Part shown: positions 61,391-64,000 of the stretch, one piece after another
Numbering within the stretch: the stretch's first letter is position 1
How the letters are laid out: the number at the start of each line of letters is the position of its first letter
Assembly (NCBI GenBank): GCA_964469215.1
Contig: CAYXYB010000004.1
Span: 62,001-126,000 of the forward strand
DNA length: 64,000 nt
Origin: SKPS01 sp964469215
GTDB taxonomy: Bacteria; Bacteroidota; Bacteroidia; Bacteroidales; SKPS01
Reading direction: 5' to 3'
The notes under the pieces: generated by a model
Told to the model about the DNA's origin: nothing
Database searches by the model: none
Seen by the model: only the letters and a program-made list of their open reading frames with translations
Program-made: the position numbers and the translations under genes

Positions 61391-63223
61391 GTGTGTGGTC
61401 TTGCCGGAATATTTGATAATAATCTTAGCAGAAACGAATCAGAAGTATTGATTGACAGTATGCTGAGTGTACAGTTGCACCGCGGACCTGATAATTCAGG
61501 TACATATTTCGACCTCCCATTGGTTTTAGGCCACAACCGTCTTTCGATAATTGATCTTTCTGTTGAAGCAAACCAGCCTTTTCATTATGAAAATGTGGTT
61601 GTGGTTTTGAACGGAGAGATTTACAATTACCGGGAACTCCGGTTGGAACTGGAGAGAATGGGTCACATATTCACTACTCATTCTGATACTGAGGTCCTTG
61701 CAGCTTCCTATATCGCCTGGGGAGATGCTTGCGTTGAACACTTTATCGGGATGTGGGCATTTGCTTTATGGGATAAAAAAAACAGAAGACTTTTCTGTTC
61801 TCGAGACAGATTTGGTATAAAACCTTTTAACTATGTGCTAAACGGCACAAGCCTATATTTTGCATCGGAGTATAAAGCGTTGAGAAAGGTGCCGGGTTTC
61901 ACTCCTGAAATCAATCAGGAACAGATTGCCAGAGGATTACATCTCGGCTGGGTTACATATAAAGATGAAACCTGCTTTAAACAGATTAAAGCACTTCCGG
62001 CTGCATGCAACCTGGTTTTTGAAGGAAATGATATCAGGATTGAAAGATACTGGAATATTGATCTGAATAAAAAAATCAATATTTCCGATGATGAAATGGT
62101 ATCAAGGTTTCTAGAACTATTCAGGGATTCCGTTAACCTCCAGTTGAGAAGTGATGTTAAATTGGGGACTTGTCTCAGTGGAGGGCTTGACAGCTCTTCA
62201 ATCCTTTCAATGGTATCACATCTATTAGACAATCATCCAATAGATGCATTTACCATATTTTATTCAGGCACAAATGATGTTGATGAAAGACCCTGGGCAC
62301 AAAAAGTTATAGAAAAATACCCGGCAATAAAATGGCATACCTTCGAGCCAACAGATGATATGCTTCTCGAAGCATTTGAGAAGACTCAGTATCATGTCGA
62401 AACACCACTTGCCAGCTCTTCTCCGGTTTCGCAATTTTTTGTAATGCAAATGGCATCCGAACAAAAAGTCAAAGTTCTGCTCGATGGCCAGGGAGCAGAT
62501 GAGTATCTCGCTGGTTATATGCATGCGTTCGACAGACTTATCGGGCAGAAAATTGCCAGACTACAACTTAGTAAAGCATTAAAAGCTATTTACTGGCATC
62601 AGAAACGACATAAGCTTACTCCTGCCCAACTCATCTACTTTATTGTTAAAAGCCTTATTGCAAGCACTGCGGGAGAGCAGAAATTTTTTACTTATGCTTA
62701 TAAGAATAAGCATAAACAGGTGATTGCCCTTGAAGACGTAAAAATTCCTTTTAAAATAAACGGGGCAACATCAACTAACCAATTCGATCAATATCTTTAC
62801 CATCAGATATTTACAACCAGCCTCCCCACATTGCTGCATTATGAAGATCGTAATTCAATGGCTTTCAGTATCGAATCACGAGTTCCCTTCCTGGATCACA
62901 GATTGGTGGAGTTCTGCTTTCAACTTGGGAACAATGAAAAGATAAAAGAGGGAGAAACAAAAAAAATCCTAAGAAATGCTATGAAGGATATAATACCTGA
63001 TGAGATTAAAAACCGTCAGGATAAGAAAGGATTTGTTACCCCGGGTGAGGATAAATGGCTGAGGGGGCCACTGAAAAGTCTCTTATCAGTTGATTTCAAG
63101 GATTATAGTTTTATTGATTACAGGCTGGCAAAACAGGCAATAACAGATTATGTAAACGGCCAACGCAACAGCCTCCTGGTATGGCGGCTAATTTCTCTTA
63201 ATTATTGGCTAAGAATGCTCTGA
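61391..63223 (+). CDS. asnB: Asparagine synthetase, glutamine-hydrolysing
   Basis: Makes asparagine from aspartate with glutamine as ammonia source. The GTG start at 61391 gives MCGLAGIFDN, which places the nucleophile cysteine at residue 2 once Met is removed. The 610 residues contain a class II glutaminase domain (to about 210) and a synthetase domain with PP-loop SGGLDSS (263-269). The tail lacks extra domains. Some AsnB-like proteins in polysaccharide clusters act on other acids, but no such cluster is seen here. Confidence 0.92.
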   Translation: MCGLAGIFDNNLSRNESEVLIDSMLSVQLHRGPDNSGTYFDLPLVLGHNRLSIIDLSVEANQPFHYENVVVVLNGEIYNYRELRLELERMGHIFTTHSDTEVLAASYIAWGDACVEHFIGMWAFALWDKKNRRLFCSRDRFGIKPFNYVLNGTSLYFASEYKALRKVPGFTPEINQEQIARGLHLGWVTYKDETCFKQIKALPAACNLVFEGNDIRIERYWNIDLNKKINISDDEMVSRFLELFRDSVNLQLRSDVKLGTCLSGGLDSSSILSMVSHLLDNHPIDAFTIFYSGTNDVDERPWAQKVIEKYPAIKWHTFEPTDDMLLEAFEKTQYHVETPLASSSPVSQFFVMQMASEQKVKVLLDGQGADEYLAGYMHAFDRLIGQKIARLQLSKALKAIYWHQKRHKLTPAQLIYFIVKSLIASTAGEQKFFTYAYKNKHKQVIALEDVKIPFKINGATSTNQFDQYLYHQIFTTSLPTLLHYEDRNSMAFSIESRVPFLDHRLVEFCFQLGNNEKIKEGETKKILRNAMKDIIPDEIKNRQDKKGFVTPGEDKWLRGPLKSLLSVDFKDYSFIDYRLAKQAITDYVNGQRNSLLVWRLISLNYWLRML

Positions 63224-63334
63224 AAAATTTATATCACATTTTTTCTTACTTTCGTTTTTTATTTCGATTCATTTTTTACATTTGTACACAACTATCTATT
63301 TCAATATCTATATTATTGAATAAAACAAATAATT

Positions 63335-64000
63335 ATGCGTCATCTTATTCAATTGATTTTCCTTGTTCTGGTTCCGGTAACCTTAATTGGAATTCTTATT
63401 TATGATATCCAAAACCTACCGGGATATAACAACCTTCCTGAATTGAAGGACACCTATTCACAACAGGAGCATGGTAAAAAAGATCATTCCGGGTTCAAGG
63501 AACTTCAGGTCAATTTCTCTGATGCTCATTCAATTACTGCTGCCTGCCTTATATGTCATGAGGAACGTGGCCATGAGCTTTTAAAAAGTCATCATTTTAC
63601 CTGGGAGAAGGAGGAATATATTGAAGAACGAGGGGTAGTTTATTACGGTAAGAAAAATGCTCTGAATAATTTCTGCACAGGTATTGCAGGTAGCGAGGCG
63701 ACATGCAACCGTTGCCATGCCGGGTATGGTTATTCTGATAAAAATTATGATTTTACTAATCCTAAAAATATCGACTGTCTGGTCTGTCACGATAATTCCA
63801 TGTTGTATGAAAAAGCAAATGGAGCGGCAGGTTACCCGATTGACGGAATTGATTATTTAAAAGTATTTGAATCAATATCATCACCAAAGAAAGCCAACTG
63901 TGGATCTTGTCATTTCCACAGTGCCGGTGGGAACAATGTAAAACATGGAGACCTGGAGGCAGCCATTCTTACATCAAACCGAGATGTTGATTTACATATG
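63335..64000 (+). CDS. Multihaem cytochrome c, octahaem tetrathionate reductase-like (partial)
   Basis: The frame opens at 63335 (MRHLIQLIFLVLVPVTLIGI, a membrane anchor or signal) and is still open at the window end after 222 codons. Four CxxCH motifs are visible at residues 71-75, 124-128, 148-152 and 189-193. The pattern around them (GKKNALNNFC, CNRCHAGYG, DCLVCHD, CGSCHFHSAGGNNVKHGDLE) resembles the octahaem tetrathionate reductase family. The rest of the hemes would be outside. It may reduce or oxidise sulfur or nitrogen compounds, or link to the Hdr-like complex; this is inference. Confidence 0.82.
   Translation, partial: MRHLIQLIFLVLVPVTLIGILIYDIQNLPGYNNLPELKDTYSQQEHGKKDHSGFKELQVNFSDAHSITAACLICHEERGHELLKSHHFTWEKEEYIEERGVVYYGKKNALNNFCTGIAGSEATCNRCHAGYGYSDKNYDFTNPKNIDCLVCHDNSMLYEKANGAAGYPIDGIDYLKVFESISSPKKANCGSCHFHSAGGNNVKHGDLEAAILTSNRDVDLHM

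Noticed and set aside
63205..63405. 66-codon open frame on the plus strand
   Set aside because: It overlaps the asnB end and the cytochrome start in another frame; the cytochrome frame has haem motifs.

Overview
The window is a chromosomal segment of a Bacteroidota bacterium, most likely an anaerobic member of the Bacteroidales/Marinilabiliales type. The evidence is a complete moxR-DUF58-batABCDE operon, a protein with a type IX secretion (T9SS) C-terminal sorting domain, a Rho with a long N-terminal insert, Bacteroidota-restricted families (DUF2851, DUF4293), promoters of the TAnnTTTG (-7) type, few Shine-Dalgarno sequences and AT-rich spacers. HydF ([FeFe]-hydrogenase maturation), an Hdr-like iron-sulfur complex and a multihaem cytochrome point to anaerobic redox metabolism. 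I see no prophage, insertion sequence, CRISPR array or rRNA operon.

Layout. 1-8.8 kb is the translation/transcription block on the minus strand: rpsU, a Xer recombinase, hpf, tRNA-Thr(TGT), tRNA-Tyr, tRNA-Gly, tRNA-Thr(GGT), tuf, tRNA-Trp, secE, nusG, rplK, rplA, rplJ, rplL and rpoB (cut by the window edge); tRNA-Val(GAC) lies just upstream. 8.9-17.4 kb carries a DPP IV peptidase, a C1 peptidase, a two-part glycosyltransferase, rho and a DUF4293 protein. 17.4-25.7 kb is the Bat/MoxR operon. 25.9-32.7 kb holds minus-strand housekeeping genes (FAH-family hydrolase, exonuclease, dihydrolipoyl acyltransferase, CCA-adding-type enzyme, Sua5/YrdC protein, heptosyltransferase, dapD). 32.8-35.5 kb is an aspA-hydF pair. 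35.6-38.0 kb is rny, a probable 6S RNA, zapA and a coiled-coil gene. 38.2-48.9 kb holds DUF2851, an AGCS symporter, a helix-hairpin-helix protein, a POT transporter, a rhomboid protease, smpB, an N-acetylglucosamine-kinase-like gene, a TPR membrane protein and a T9SS cargo protein. 49.0-53.7 kb is rpsA, ispH and miaA. 53.7-58.8 kb encodes an Hdr-like complex. 59.3-64.0 kb has a two-component system, asnB and the start of an octahaem cytochrome gene.

How the parts fit. The tRNA-tuf-secE-nusG-ribosomal protein-rpoB block is probably co-transcribed in part and cut apart by processing. A 16-bp perfect inverted repeat encloses tuf between tRNA-Thr and tRNA-Trp, so in RNA its arms could pair and loop out the tuf message. 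A strong hairpin sits between rplL and rpoB. The Hdr-like genes encode two HdrC-like ferredoxin proteins, an HdrB-like protein, a short HdrA/QmoA-like flavoprotein and a fused membrane HdrE-HdrD protein. Together they look like a membrane-linked thiol/disulfide or quinone oxidoreductase whose substrate cannot be read from the sequence.

Most interesting signals: the inverted repeat around tuf, the Hdr-like module with an HdrB that has lost its first cysteine motif, the glycosyltransferase fused to a sugar-phosphotransferase-like tail without its catalytic motif, the probable 6S RNA, aspA-hydF without hydE/hydG nearby, and a degenerate 33-bp tandem repeat upstream of the two-component system. 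All calls come from reading the sequence; no database search or folding program was run.
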